Assembly (NCBI GenBank): GCA_021777355.1
Contig: JAJYDO010000016.1
Span: 1-40,983 of the forward strand
DNA from: Actinomycetes bacterium
GTDB taxonomy: Bacteria; Actinomycetota; Acidimicrobiia; Acidimicrobiales; JABEUL01
DNA: 40,983 nucleotides
Direction of reading: 5' to 3'
Below, one piece after another: positions 26,521-34,692 of the stretch. A program made the position numbers and the translations under genes. How positions within the stretch are numbered: the stretch's first letter is position 1; the number at the start of each line of letters is the position of its first letter. Below the pieces are notes generated by a model. It did not search any database. It was not told the origin of the DNA and saw nothing but the letters and a program-made list of their open reading frames with translations.

Positions 26521-27783
26521 GTGACATCTCCCATATTCGGTTCAGGCGGGTTTATGCCGCAATTTTTGAATGATCTTTTCGGCATGCTATCTAACGCAGG
26601 GCCCATCCAATGGCAAGTCGCAGAGCAGTTGGCTCTAAATGTGGCTGCAGGAGGCAGCACTGAGCCCAATGTGGATCCGCTCGATCGAGTTAAGTTCGAA
26701 GAAATCGCATCAATTTCTGCGAGATATGTGGGGGCGGCACTTGACGAAATAGGGCTGATGACTCCAATTGATCTCGGTTCCAGGATTGAAGTTATCAATA
26801 GAGCTAGTTGGGCCAAAAAATCACTTTCCGCCTGGAAGCCGTTGCTGGAAGAGATTGGTATTGCACTGAGCGCGACTCCAATTGAAAGTGGGGCGTCAAA
26901 ACCAACCGATGAGCAAGATCTTTCAAATGCCGGTGATATGTTTGGCCAGAATTTGGCAAATTTTAGTGATCTGTCAAATCCGGAAGCATTAGGAGACAAC
27001 GAGATGATGTTTAAATTTATCTCGCAGATATCTCAAATGATCGCACCGGCGATGCTGGCAATGCAAATTGGTTCAATGATTGGCCATTTGGCGCAGACCT
27101 CCTTTGGCGCTTACGATCTTCCTTTGCCAAGAGTTGAGAGAAAAGGACTTATTGTAGTGTCATCTAATGTAACTACTTTTGCAAATGACTGGTCACTTGA
27201 TCTTGAATCTGTCAAGTTGTGGGTATTGACAAGGGAAATGTTAATGCTGGTAGTTTTTTCTTCGCCACACATTGATAAATCCATCAGGGAGTTGGTAAGC
27301 GCTCATGCCAGAGGCATGAAAATGGATGCAGATGAAATAGCCTCCAAATTGCAAAATGTTGATCTAACTGATCCGAGTGCACTTGAGAGCGCCTTTGGCG
27401 ATCCGGAGGCAATGTTTAGTGGTCAACAATCGCTTGAACAAATTTGGGCAGCAGAGTCTATTACCGCCGGCATCGCCGCCATTGAAGGATTCGTCCATTA
27501 TGTCGGACACTCAATTATCGAGAAAACATTAGGCAACGTTTCGCTTCTTGAGGAATCATTGATTAGGCGACGGGTAACCAGATCGGAAGCCGTCAAATAT
27601 GGCGAAACTCTCTTTGGACTTACACTTGATCAATCAAATATTGAAATGGGCGAAAAATTTATCTCCGAAATTGTTGATCTTTCCGGATTAGATGCCTTAG
27701 CAAACCTATTTAATTCTGAGAATGGCTTGCCACTTCCTTCCGAGCTTGAGTCTCCGGAACTTTGGTTGGATAGGTTTAAATAA
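26521..27783 (+). CDS. DUF2342 / zinc-dependent metalloprotease-family protein, HExxH lost
   Basis: 420 residues from the GTG at 26521. An alternative ATG at 26554 has a good AGGCGG site 4-5 nt upstream, and either gives a family-like N-terminus. Family marks include GPIQWQVAEQLA near the start, AYDLPLPR, and an IEGFVHYV helix near the C-terminus, as in Rv3195. In most members a helix carries HExxH; here the corresponding bases 27229-27243 encode TREML, keeping the Glu but neither His. It is probably a structural or regulatory relative without zinc catalysis. It is cytosolic (no signal peptide) and follows the pseudo-HtrA gene. Confidence 0.75.
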   Translation: MTSPIFGSGGFMPQFLNDLFGMLSNAGPIQWQVAEQLALNVAAGGSTEPNVDPLDRVKFEEIASISARYVGAALDEIGLMTPIDLGSRIEVINRASWAKKSLSAWKPLLEEIGIALSATPIESGASKPTDEQDLSNAGDMFGQNLANFSDLSNPEALGDNEMMFKFISQISQMIAPAMLAMQIGSMIGHLAQTSFGAYDLPLPRVERKGLIVVSSNVTTFANDWSLDLESVKLWVLTREMLMLVVFSSPHIDKSIRELVSAHARGMKMDADEIASKLQNVDLTDPSALESAFGDPEAMFSGQQSLEQIWAAESITAGIAAIEGFVHYVGHSIIEKTLGNVSLLEESLIRRRVTRSEAVKYGETLFGLTLDQSNIEMGEKFISEIVDLSGLDALANLFNSENGLPLPSELESPELWLDRFK

Positions 27784-27785
27784 CC

Positions 27786-28079
27786 TCAAATAGGAGGAGC
27801 ATCAGCGATGGCTTCTTCAGGCACGCCAAGATCCCATTCCAAAGTAATTAATTCACGCTCGGCATCTCTTATTACTCGTTCTCGATTTCTCCTGAACTGG
27901 GGGTCGTGAGGTGGCAAGTAACTTAGTCTTGCCAAAGCTCTGACCCTAAACTCGTCTATAAGGTTTCTATCTCCAAATACTGCGTCGATGTCCCAATGAG
28001 GAGCAACGGGCCCCAAGTAAACAACCCGCGCACTTCCCCTGGGTCGTGTATCAATTTCTTGTTCAGATGTATCGGTCAT
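27786..28079 (-). CDS. Conserved hypothetical protein
   Basis: 97 residues from the ATG at 28079, chosen because GAAAGG lies 9 nt upstream. A GTG at 28106 would add nine residues. Notable segments are RVVYLGPVAPHWDIDAVFGD, LARLSYLPPHDPQFRRNRER and a Glu/Asp/Arg-rich helix. The well-ordered Arg, Pro and acidic pattern suggests a real, conserved cytosolic protein. I do not recognise its function. It converges tail-to-tail with the DUF2342 gene, with 2 bp between their ends. Confidence 0.65.
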   Translation of the reverse strand: MTDTSEQEIDTRPRGSARVVYLGPVAPHWDIDAVFGDRNLIDEFRVRALARLSYLPPHDPQFRRNRERVIRDAERELITLEWDLGVPEEAIADAPPI

Positions 28080-28842
28080 TTTCTTATACCTTTCAACAAA
28101 GCTCACATACTCTCAGTGCAATGTTAAGTACTAGTACTTTATCTTAGTTTGGCCGCTCAAAGTTCTCCCCAATCCTAGTGTCTTTGGGCTCTCCTTAATT
28201 CGGCTTCACAATTGCCTCCCCAAAAGCCTTTATATAGCCGAAAATTTGCAGTTAAATACGAACTAAGCAATCTAATCAGAAATTAGATTTCGCAGCCGAT
28301 TTGAGCCAAAAAAAGCATAAGACCGTCGCATTTCACTAGCCATGCCGGAACTGGCTTAGGGTCCAATTCAAAAACCGTGGAGGCTAGTCAAAATTTGATT
28401 TAAAGCTGCTGGTTTAGATTTGGCATCTAATTTTTAGAAAGCTTTGCCGCTTTTAGATTTTCTGCTCAAAATTGGCTTCAAGTTTAAAGAGTTGCACTAA
28501 ACGAAAACCCTGCCTTAGTGGAGCGGCGGTGAACATTAAAGCACTCTAGCAATTTGACACGAAAAAATGTGCAAATACATTTGCAGATTAGAGGATCGGA
28601 TAGAGCTGATATTTGTTCAATGTATTTAAATTCTTACGGAGTTTCATTTATCTAATTTTAAATCTGATTGAGTTTACGTTCTAACTTGGCGAGTATTTTT
28701 TGTTTTGCCGAATTTAGAGGAATACTTTGATCTAACTCGGCATTGAAAGATTTTTTAGCCTCTTTTCAATAAACTTTGTTTTGCAACAATACTTGAGTTT
28801 GGATTAAGCAACATTCGAATGAACTGCTAGCGTTAAACCTCG
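28080..28842. other. Long AT-rich intergenic stretch upstream of the permease-kinase gene
   Basis: About 760 bp with no gene. It contains an inverted repeat at 28269-28289 (8-bp arms AATCTAAT/ATTAGATT, 5-nt loop) and several short A/T-rich repeats. I looked for TPP, purine and preQ1 riboswitch cores before the permease and saw none. Confidence 0.45.
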
Positions 28843-31275
28843 ATGATTAAAGAAACTAGAGGAATTGAAACTGTCGAAGACTCTTCACGGTATGGAACGG
28901 TGAGGGACGTTGGGTGGGTATGGTTTGGCGCAAACATAGGAGTGCTCTCGATTGTTTATGGGGGCTTGGTAGCTGGATTTGGACTTAATTTTGTCCAAGC
29001 CTTGCTGGCTGCAGTTGTCGGAACGTTTACTTCCTTTATATTTGTGGGACTGGTTTCAGTTGCAGGAGCCAAGTCCGGGCAGCCAACATTAGCTCTGTCA
29101 CGCTCTGTTTTTGGAACCAAGGGCAATATGGCCCCGACTGTTATCAGCTGGGTCAGCATTCTCGGGTGGGAGGTAATTGCATCGGTGATTGCCGCTTGGT
29201 CGCTTTCTTCACTTCTTTCGACGGTTTTTTCGGTGCCGGATACCTCCGCACTGGAAGCATCTTCATTGTTGGCCGTAGTGGCGTTGGCTTTGATAATGGG
29301 AATATTTGGGCACGCAGCCATTATCAAGTTTCAAAAAATTTTCTCCATTGCTTTTGGAGCTTTAACTCTTTTAATCTTGCCGTTTCTTATTTTTCACTCC
29401 CATGGTCCCATGGCAATATTTTCCAGTCAGGCGCCATTTGGAGCAGTAGTGGCCGTGACAAGCATAATTGCAGCTGGAACCGGAATTAGCTGGATTAACC
29501 TGGCTGGCGACTACAGCAGATATCTGCCGGAAACTGTTTCGAATCGCTCGATAGTGCTCTGGGTTACCTTGGCGGCAAGTTTCCCGACGGTGATTTTGAT
29601 TATGGTCGGATACTATTGTGCTTCTTCTATCCCAACTCTTACTACTAGCCTCAACCCGATACATTCAATTGGTTCGGCTCTGCCCGGATTTTGCGCAGTC
29701 CCATTCCTTCTGGCTGGGTTAGGCGGAATGCTTGCCGAAACAGATCTGGCATGTTACTCTTCGGGACTCAATCTATTAGCACTTGGGATAAAGATCCCTC
29801 GCTCAAGAACTGTGGTAATAGATGCTGCGGTAGTACTTTTTGGCGGCCTGGTTGTTCTGCTTGGGCATTCGGGATTTATCACGCCGTTTGAGAGCTTTCT
29901 CCAGGTTCTCGCAGATGGTCTTGCCCCTTGGGGTGCCGTCATTGTCGCCAATATGCTAGTAAGGCGCCAGCTTATGAAAAACCGCGACTCCATCTGGTTC
30001 AAATGCCTCAAGAGTAAGGACAAGAATAACTTCACCTTTGGATTTGAAGCAATTTTAAGTTGGCTGACAGGCATTGCAGTTGCACTAAGTACCACGGTTT
30101 GCCCCTGGTTCGAGGGCCCCTTGGTCAAGGGCTTTTTGTCTGAAGGAAGCTTCGGATTCTTTTTCGGTGGCTTTGCTGCTTTTATTTTTTATCTGATTTT
30201 CACAGTGATTTCGAAACCCAATATGTTGAATACAACAGATGCCGAGTTAAAAAACAGTGCATTCGAATTTTGCGGGAGTGCTGAAGGCTTAGAAGGTGCT
30301 CGATTATCTATAAAGCCATCTCGTTATGACACACTTTTTATTGAACCGTCGCCAAAAAGACTTATTGTTGTCGGATCAATTCTGGTAGACGTGATGGTAT
30401 ATGTTGACTCATTGCCTGAGAGAGGAAGCGACACATTTGCCTCTGATAAAAGGATCACAAGCGGAGGAGGTTTTAACGTATGTAGTGCTTCTAAACGTAT
30501 GGGTCTTGAATCAATTTATCTCGGGCGCGTGGGAGACGGCCCTTTTGGCCGGCAGGTTGCCCGAGATCTTGAGTTTGAAGGGATAGCTGCGCCTTTGGGA
30601 TTTATCCACGGAGAAGACAGCGGATTCACAGTCGGGGTGGTTGAAGCCGGAGGAGAGAGAACATTTTTAACAGCAGGCGGAACCGAGTCGAAATTGGAGC
30701 CAGGCGACTTGGCTGGCTTTGGCATTAGACCAGGAGATGCAGTATATATATCCGGATATGATTTGCTCTATCCGATATCTGGAAGAACCATATTTGACTT
30801 TGCCAACCGGCTTGGGAAGAAAAATCTTCTTGTTGTTGACCCCGGTCCATTGGCAGCAGAGACAAAAAAGTCACTTTTCATAGACTTATTGCCCAGAGTA
30901 AATGTTTTAAGCCTCAACGAAAGAGAAGCCCAATTAATTGGTGGAAGTGAGTCTCCCGAGGCTAATGCGAAGTTATTGGCCGGAAAGATATTTGGCGAAG
31001 GAGTAGTAATTGTCAGAGTTGGGGACAGGGGATGCTGGATCTGTTCGCCCGGAGGTCTGCCTGAGCATATTCATAACTTACCCATGGTCCCAGTTGACAC
31101 AACAGGGGCAGGTGACGTGCATGTCGGTGCTTTAATCGCATCATTTGCACGTGGAGCTGACTTATATTCTGCGGCACATGTAGCCAATCTTGCAGCAGGT
31201 TATAGCGTTTCAAGAATAGGGGGGGCCACCGGCCCGCGAATAGAAGACCTTTTGGAAGTCGCCAAAAAAGCCTAA
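28843..31275 (+). CDS. NCS1-family nucleobase/nucleoside permease fused to a PfkB-family kinase
   Basis: 810 residues in one uninterrupted frame. Residues ~20-455 form an NCS1 transporter with ~12 helices, including VAGAKSGQPTLALSRSVFG (~73-91) and INLAGDYSRYLPETVSNRS (~218-236), family loops near the substrate and cation sites. A ~45-residue linker follows. Residues ~506-809 form a PfkB/ribokinase-type kinase: GSILVDVMVYVDSLPERGSD (~511), SGGGFNVCSA (~540) and VDTTGAGDVHVGAL (~751-764) with catalytic Asp758 and its anion hole. NCS1 proteins import nucleobases, hydantoins, pyrimidine precursors or nucleosides; PfkB kinases include nucleoside and pseudouridine kinases. The fusion suggests uptake tied to phosphorylation of a nucleoside-like compound. 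The substrate is inferred. Confidence 0.85.
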   Translation: MIKETRGIETVEDSSRYGTVRDVGWVWFGANIGVLSIVYGGLVAGFGLNFVQALLAAVVGTFTSFIFVGLVSVAGAKSGQPTLALSRSVFGTKGNMAPTVISWVSILGWEVIASVIAAWSLSSLLSTVFSVPDTSALEASSLLAVVALALIMGIFGHAAIIKFQKIFSIAFGALTLLILPFLIFHSHGPMAIFSSQAPFGAVVAVTSIIAAGTGISWINLAGDYSRYLPETVSNRSIVLWVTLAASFPTVILIMVGYYCASSIPTLTTSLNPIHSIGSALPGFCAVPFLLAGLGGMLAETDLACYSSGLNLLALGIKIPRSRTVVIDAAVVLFGGLVVLLGHSGFITPFESFLQVLADGLAPWGAVIVANMLVRRQLMKNRDSIWFKCLKSKDKNNFTFGFEAILSWLTGIAVALSTTVCPWFEGPLVKGFLSEGSFGFFFGGFAAFIFYLIFTVISKPNMLNTTDAELKNSAFEFCGSAEGLEGARLSIKPSRYDTLFIEPSPKRLIVVGSILVDVMVYVDSLPERGSDTFASDKRITSGGGFNVCSASKRMGLESIYLGRVGDGPFGRQVARDLEFEGIAAPLGFIHGEDSGFTVGVVEAGGERTFLTAGGTESKLEPGDLAGFGIRPGDAVYISGYDLLYPISGRTIFDFANRLGKKNLLVVDPGPLAAETKKSLFIDLLPRVNVLSLNEREAQLIGGSESPEANAKLLAGKIFGEGVVIVRVGDRGCWICSPGGLPEHIHNLPMVPVDTTGAGDVHVGALIASFARGADLYSAAHVANLAAGYSVSRIGGATGPRIEDLLEVAKKA

Positions 31276-31292
31276 GAAATGAAGGTAACGAT

Positions 31293-32669
31293 TTAATTAG
31301 AAGTTAGGGTGACCACCAGATGCAAAGTTGTGGCACCTCGAACAACTTCAATATCCACGGTCTGGCCTGCACTTAAGTTGGAAAGAATGCTCCTCAGCGA
31401 GTTGGCATCAACTACCGGTTTCTTATTTATTGCAATTATTACGTCATTGACTTGCATCCCGCTGGCATCAGCCGGGGCTCCTGGGACTACTGCAACTATC
31501 AAAGCGCCTGAGGTTGCCTTAAGTCCTAAGCTTTGAGCCAGAGCAGGAGTTAGTGATTCCACTTCAACCCCTAAATAAGGCTGCTTTTTCGATGTAGTCG
31601 GCGGAGTGTTTCCGGCGCCATTTTGTCCGCCGTTTTTAAGCGATTGGATTAGTGGGGTCACCGAGTTAATGGGAATTGCAAATCCCACATTTTCAGCAGG
31701 AGCATTTCCGGCACTCGAAGTTGCTGTCGCAGTATTTATGCCTATTACGTCCCCGTTTGACTCCACCAGGGGTCCCCCTGAGTTCCCGGAGTTAATTGGC
31801 GCATCTGTCTGAATTAGTCCCGTCAAATTTTCCGTGTAGCCCGTGTTTTCAAGCGTCGTTGATATAGATCTATTTAAGGCCGAAACTATCCCGGAAGTTA
31901 CCGTGGGACCACCTGCGAGGCCTAAAGCGTTGCCGATGGCAACTACGCTGTCGCCTTGTTGGATCACAGAGGAATCACCCAATTTGATTGTCGGAAGATT
32001 TTTTACATTTTGAATCTGGAGAAGTGCCAAGTCCTTTGAAGGATAAGTCCCAAGAACCTTCGCTGCTAGCTGGGTAGTCTGTCCATAAAGGGTGACGCTT
32101 GTCGCACTTGCTCCTGCGACAACGTGATTATTGGTCAAGACTTCTCCGTCGGATGTGATTATCATGCCGGTTCCTTCATCCAAAACTCCAACTGCCGTAG
32201 CCTGTATCGTCACTACCGCAGGCAGATCGGCAGCCAAAATGGCCTGAATGGAAGTTGGTTTGGTGACTGAGTTGGGAGAAGGAAAATATTCCTTGACAAT
32301 TGTTCTTTCATTGTTGGCAATCAAAACTCTTGCAGAGGCAGCGCCCACTATTGACCCGATAAGGGCTGCAACCATGGCCACCACAAGCCAACCCCAAAGT
32401 TTCGGGGGTTTGTACTGAACATTTGCTTTGGTTTTTTGTCTCCTATTTTGGGTCTGCCAAAGCTGTTCATAGCTGGGCTGGGAGTACCAAACTACCTGTT
32501 GGTCAGGGGGATAGTAGTAAGGGGAAGGATAAGGATATGGAGTAGGCGGGGGAGCGGGCGGCCCATATCCCGGTGCGTAGCCAGGTGTATAACCCCAAGG
32601 ATTTGCGCTACTTGGCTGATTGCCTTCATAAGGTGGACGTTGCCATTGGCCGTAATTATCAGACACCAA
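31293..32669 (-). CDS. HtrA-like membrane serine protease with PDZ domain
   Basis: 458 residues. A Pro/Tyr-rich cytoplasmic region (~10-90) precedes one membrane helix (~92-113). The trypsin-like domain (~140-325) has the complete triad: His182 in LTNNHVVAG, Asp213 in PSKDLALLQI and Ser297 in NSGNSGGPLV. A PDZ domain closes the protein (~360-455, APADASGMQVNDVIIAINKK). It should degrade or check misfolded exported proteins. The frame opens with TTG-GTG; GAGGA upstream fits either start (32669 or 32666). It converges with the permease-kinase gene. It is the active counterpart of the protein at 25190-26497. Confidence 0.9.
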   Translation of the reverse strand: MVSDNYGQWQRPPYEGNQPSSANPWGYTPGYAPGYGPPAPPPTPYPYPSPYYYPPDQQVVWYSQPSYEQLWQTQNRRQKTKANVQYKPPKLWGWLVVAMVAALIGSIVGAASARVLIANNERTIVKEYFPSPNSVTKPTSIQAILAADLPAVVTIQATAVGVLDEGTGMIITSDGEVLTNNHVVAGASATSVTLYGQTTQLAAKVLGTYPSKDLALLQIQNVKNLPTIKLGDSSVIQQGDSVVAIGNALGLAGGPTVTSGIVSALNRSISTTLENTGYTENLTGLIQTDAPINSGNSGGPLVESNGDVIGINTATATSSAGNAPAENVGFAIPINSVTPLIQSLKNGGQNGAGNTPPTTSKKQPYLGVEVESLTPALAQSLGLKATSGALIVAVVPGAPADASGMQVNDVIIAINKKPVVDANSLRSILSNLSAGQTVDIEVVRGATTLHLVVTLTSN

Positions 32670-32757
32670 ATTTTTCCTCGCTTAAGAATGTCATATTTTG
32701 CGTCATCTCTTCAATGCTATTTGAACCATTTGAACTAGTTGGGTCGCATTCCATCTC

Positions 32758-33888
32758 TTATGAGATCTTAAGCGCCTCTCGTCTTCGCCTGGCCGGGCCT
32801 AATGCAACTATCTGCTCGGCAAGGTCAAAAAATGCCTTTCCGGCTTCGCTTTCTGGGTTGCTTGCGACGACAGGCTCTCCCATGTCCCCACCTTCTCTTA
32901 TCATTGGAATGAGGGGAATTTGGCCCAAAAGTTTCACCTTTAGCGACTCGGCCAATATCTCGCCGCCGCCTTTTCCAAAAAGTTCGTATTTTTTGCCGTC
33001 ATCTCCTCTGAAATAAGACATGTTTTCAATTACCCCTCTCACCGGCATTTTGAGTTGTCTTGCCGCAAGAGCGGACCTCTGTGCAACCTGCTCTGCTGCC
33101 ACTTGTGGCGTGGTGACTACGTAAAATTCGGCTTCTGGAAGCATCTCTGCAATTGAAAGAGCTATGTCACCGGTTCCAGGAGGCATGTCGACTACCAAAT
33201 ACTCCGGGTCCAGCCAAGCTACATTGTTCAAAAATTGAGAGAGCGCACTGTGAAGCATGGGACCTCGCCAAATCACAGGCTGATCACTTCCGGCAAATAA
33301 ACCGGCTGATATCAACGAAATTCCATGTACTCTCGGCGGAACTACCGTGTTTGCCAAAACTAGAGCATCGCCGATATCGCTAAACATAGAAGATACTGAG
33401 AATCCATAGATATCAGCGTCAAGAATCCCGACTGTGTGTCCTAACTTGTGTATTGCCAGGGCCAAATTGACAGAAACTGAAGATTTTCCAACTCCTCCCT
33501 TGCCTGATGATATTGCAATTACCCTAGTAGACGGAGGGAAAGGGCTCTTTTTGTCGTCTCTGTCTAAATGGCCAAGAGCCTTTAGATAGTCAGCCTGCTC
33601 TCCTGGCGCCATGGCATCTACCCTGGTTTTAACCTCGCGTACCAGCGACGTTCTCATCAAGGCGCTTTCAATATTTTGGATCAAATTTCCTAAATCCGGA
33701 TATAAATCAGGTGAAACCGGAGTCGAGATCTCGACGGTTGCAATGCCTAAATGAAGTTCAACCGATCTGACCAGACCCAAAGAAACAACGCTCTTTAGAG
33801 TCAGCGGATCGGTGGCTTGTTCAACCGAATTCCGGATGACAAGCTCAGCTTCTTGGGTGGGATTAGGATTCTGTGGTTCTTCTTGCAC
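32758..33888 (-). CDS. mrp: Mrp/ApbC-type Fe-S cluster carrier ATPase
   Basis: 376 residues. An N-terminal MIP18/DUF59-like domain (~22-105) precedes a ParA/Mrp P-loop domain with SGKGGVGKSS (~128-137), DADIYGFSVSSMF, VDMPPGTGDIALS and PLIPMIREGGDMGEPVV. These proteins carry and transfer Fe-S clusters as dimers. The CxxC found after IENMSYF in E. coli ApbC and in Nbp35 is absent; this stretch reads YFRGDDGKKYELFGKGGGE. The CxxC is also missing from the mycobacterial Mrp as I remember it. It starts with GTG, 21 bp from the divergent SufR-like gene, and is grouped with a cysteine desulfurase. Confidence 0.9.
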   Translation of the reverse strand: MQEEPQNPNPTQEAELVIRNSVEQATDPLTLKSVVSLGLVRSVELHLGIATVEISTPVSPDLYPDLGNLIQNIESALMRTSLVREVKTRVDAMAPGEQADYLKALGHLDRDDKKSPFPPSTRVIAISSGKGGVGKSSVSVNLALAIHKLGHTVGILDADIYGFSVSSMFSDIGDALVLANTVVPPRVHGISLISAGLFAGSDQPVIWRGPMLHSALSQFLNNVAWLDPEYLVVDMPPGTGDIALSIAEMLPEAEFYVVTTPQVAAEQVAQRSALAARQLKMPVRGVIENMSYFRGDDGKKYELFGKGGGEILAESLKVKLLGQIPLIPMIREGGDMGEPVVASNPESEAGKAFFDLAEQIVALGPARRRREALKIS

Positions 33889-33897
33889 TATGACCGA

Positions 33898-33903
33898 TAC
33901 GAT
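33898..33903 (+). promoter_or_regulatory. -10 box of the SufR-like operon in a 21-bp divergent gap
   Basis: TACGAT followed by 6 nt and the ATG at 33910. The whole gap between the mrp start (33888) and this ATG is 21 bp, so promoter and operator sequences for both directions must overlap each other and coding DNA. A CGATA CGATA direct repeat spans the box. Confidence 0.5.
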
Positions 33904-33909
33904 ATACCT

Positions 33910-34692
33910 ATGTGCCCAACGCAGATTTCACCACAAAGGGCTAAGCCAGGCTCTGAAAATGCTGAATCTAAGGTTTTAGGCGAAAATGACTTTACGAGGA
34001 ATGAAAACGAGTCTTTTGCCGCATCTGTTGCGGCTCTAAGTGCCGCATTCGGAGATTCAACTAGGCGAGACATATATCTCATGATAAAGGATTTAGACAG
34101 CGTCAACGTCACGGAAGTGGCCAAGCGGTTCTCTTTGCACCCCAATGTAGCCAGGCATCACCTAGAAAAGCTCGCTTCGGGGGGATATGTTGATGTTTCT
34201 ATCTCTCGAGATGAAAAGCAAGGGGCCGGCAGACCATCTAAGCGTTACACATTTTCTGACAGAGAAGTACTTCTCGATACCCAAGGAAGGCAGGTCGAGC
34301 TTCTCGCAAGACTTTTGGCAAAAGCACTTGTCATGTTGCCGCCAGCCGAAGCCGAGAAGATGGCCGAAGAAGTTGGACGAGACTACGGTGCGACGCTGGC
34401 GATGAAGATAAGTCCCGGAGACACACAAAAATCCGTCAGAGCCGCTGTTGCTTCGGTTGCAGATGCCCTAACCGCTGAAGGATTTGACACAAAGACGGTA
34501 AAGAAAAGCGGAACTTTCTCCATTATCTCTCAGCACTGTCCCTTTGGCGACATCGCTAAAGTCCATCCGGTTTTGTGCGCAGTTGACCGCGGGATGATTG
34601 AAGGATTGCTTTCTGGTTTAATGGGTCAAAGTGTCCCGATTCAGCTTACTTCCAAAGCTCGCGGCGACGACCGTTGCGAAACACTGATATGA
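33910..34692 (+). CDS. SufR-like Fe-S-sensing transcriptional repressor
   Basis: 260 residues from the ATG at 33910. The open frame extends to 33817, but that part lies inside mrp. A winged helix occupies ~35-120: AAFGDSTRRDIYLMIKD, then the recognition helix HPNVARHHLEKLASGGYV and the wing GRPSKRY. The C-terminal domain has Cys210 (QHCPFG), Cys223 (HPVLCAV) and Cys256 (GDDRCE). The first pair is spaced C-x12-C as in cyanobacterial SufR, and three cysteines fit mycobacterial Rv1460. It likely binds a [4Fe-4S] or [2Fe-2S] cluster and represses Fe-S assembly genes when loaded. Its TGA overlaps the next ATG (ATGA), so it is translationally coupled to the desulfurase. Confidence 0.8.
   Translation: MCPTQISPQRAKPGSENAESKVLGENDFTRNENESFAASVAALSAAFGDSTRRDIYLMIKDLDSVNVTEVAKRFSLHPNVARHHLEKLASGGYVDVSISRDEKQGAGRPSKRYTFSDREVLLDTQGRQVELLARLLAKALVMLPPAEAEKMAEEVGRDYGATLAMKISPGDTQKSVRAAVASVADALTAEGFDTKTVKKSGTFSIISQHCPFGDIAKVHPVLCAVDRGMIEGLLSGLMGQSVPIQLTSKARGDDRCETLI

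Noticed and set aside
26508-26999. 163-codon minus-strand frame opposite the DUF2342 gene
   Set aside because: Antisense to well-supported coding sequence, Ser-rich, no motif.
28080-28842. Possible riboswitch ahead of the NCS1-kinase gene
   Set aside because: No TPP, purine or preQ1 core could be found by eye; only AT-rich sequence and a small inverted repeat at 28269-28289.
33817-33909. N-terminal extension of the SufR-like gene
   Set aside because: It lies inside the divergent mrp gene; the ATG at 33910 has a -10 box at the spacing seen elsewhere.
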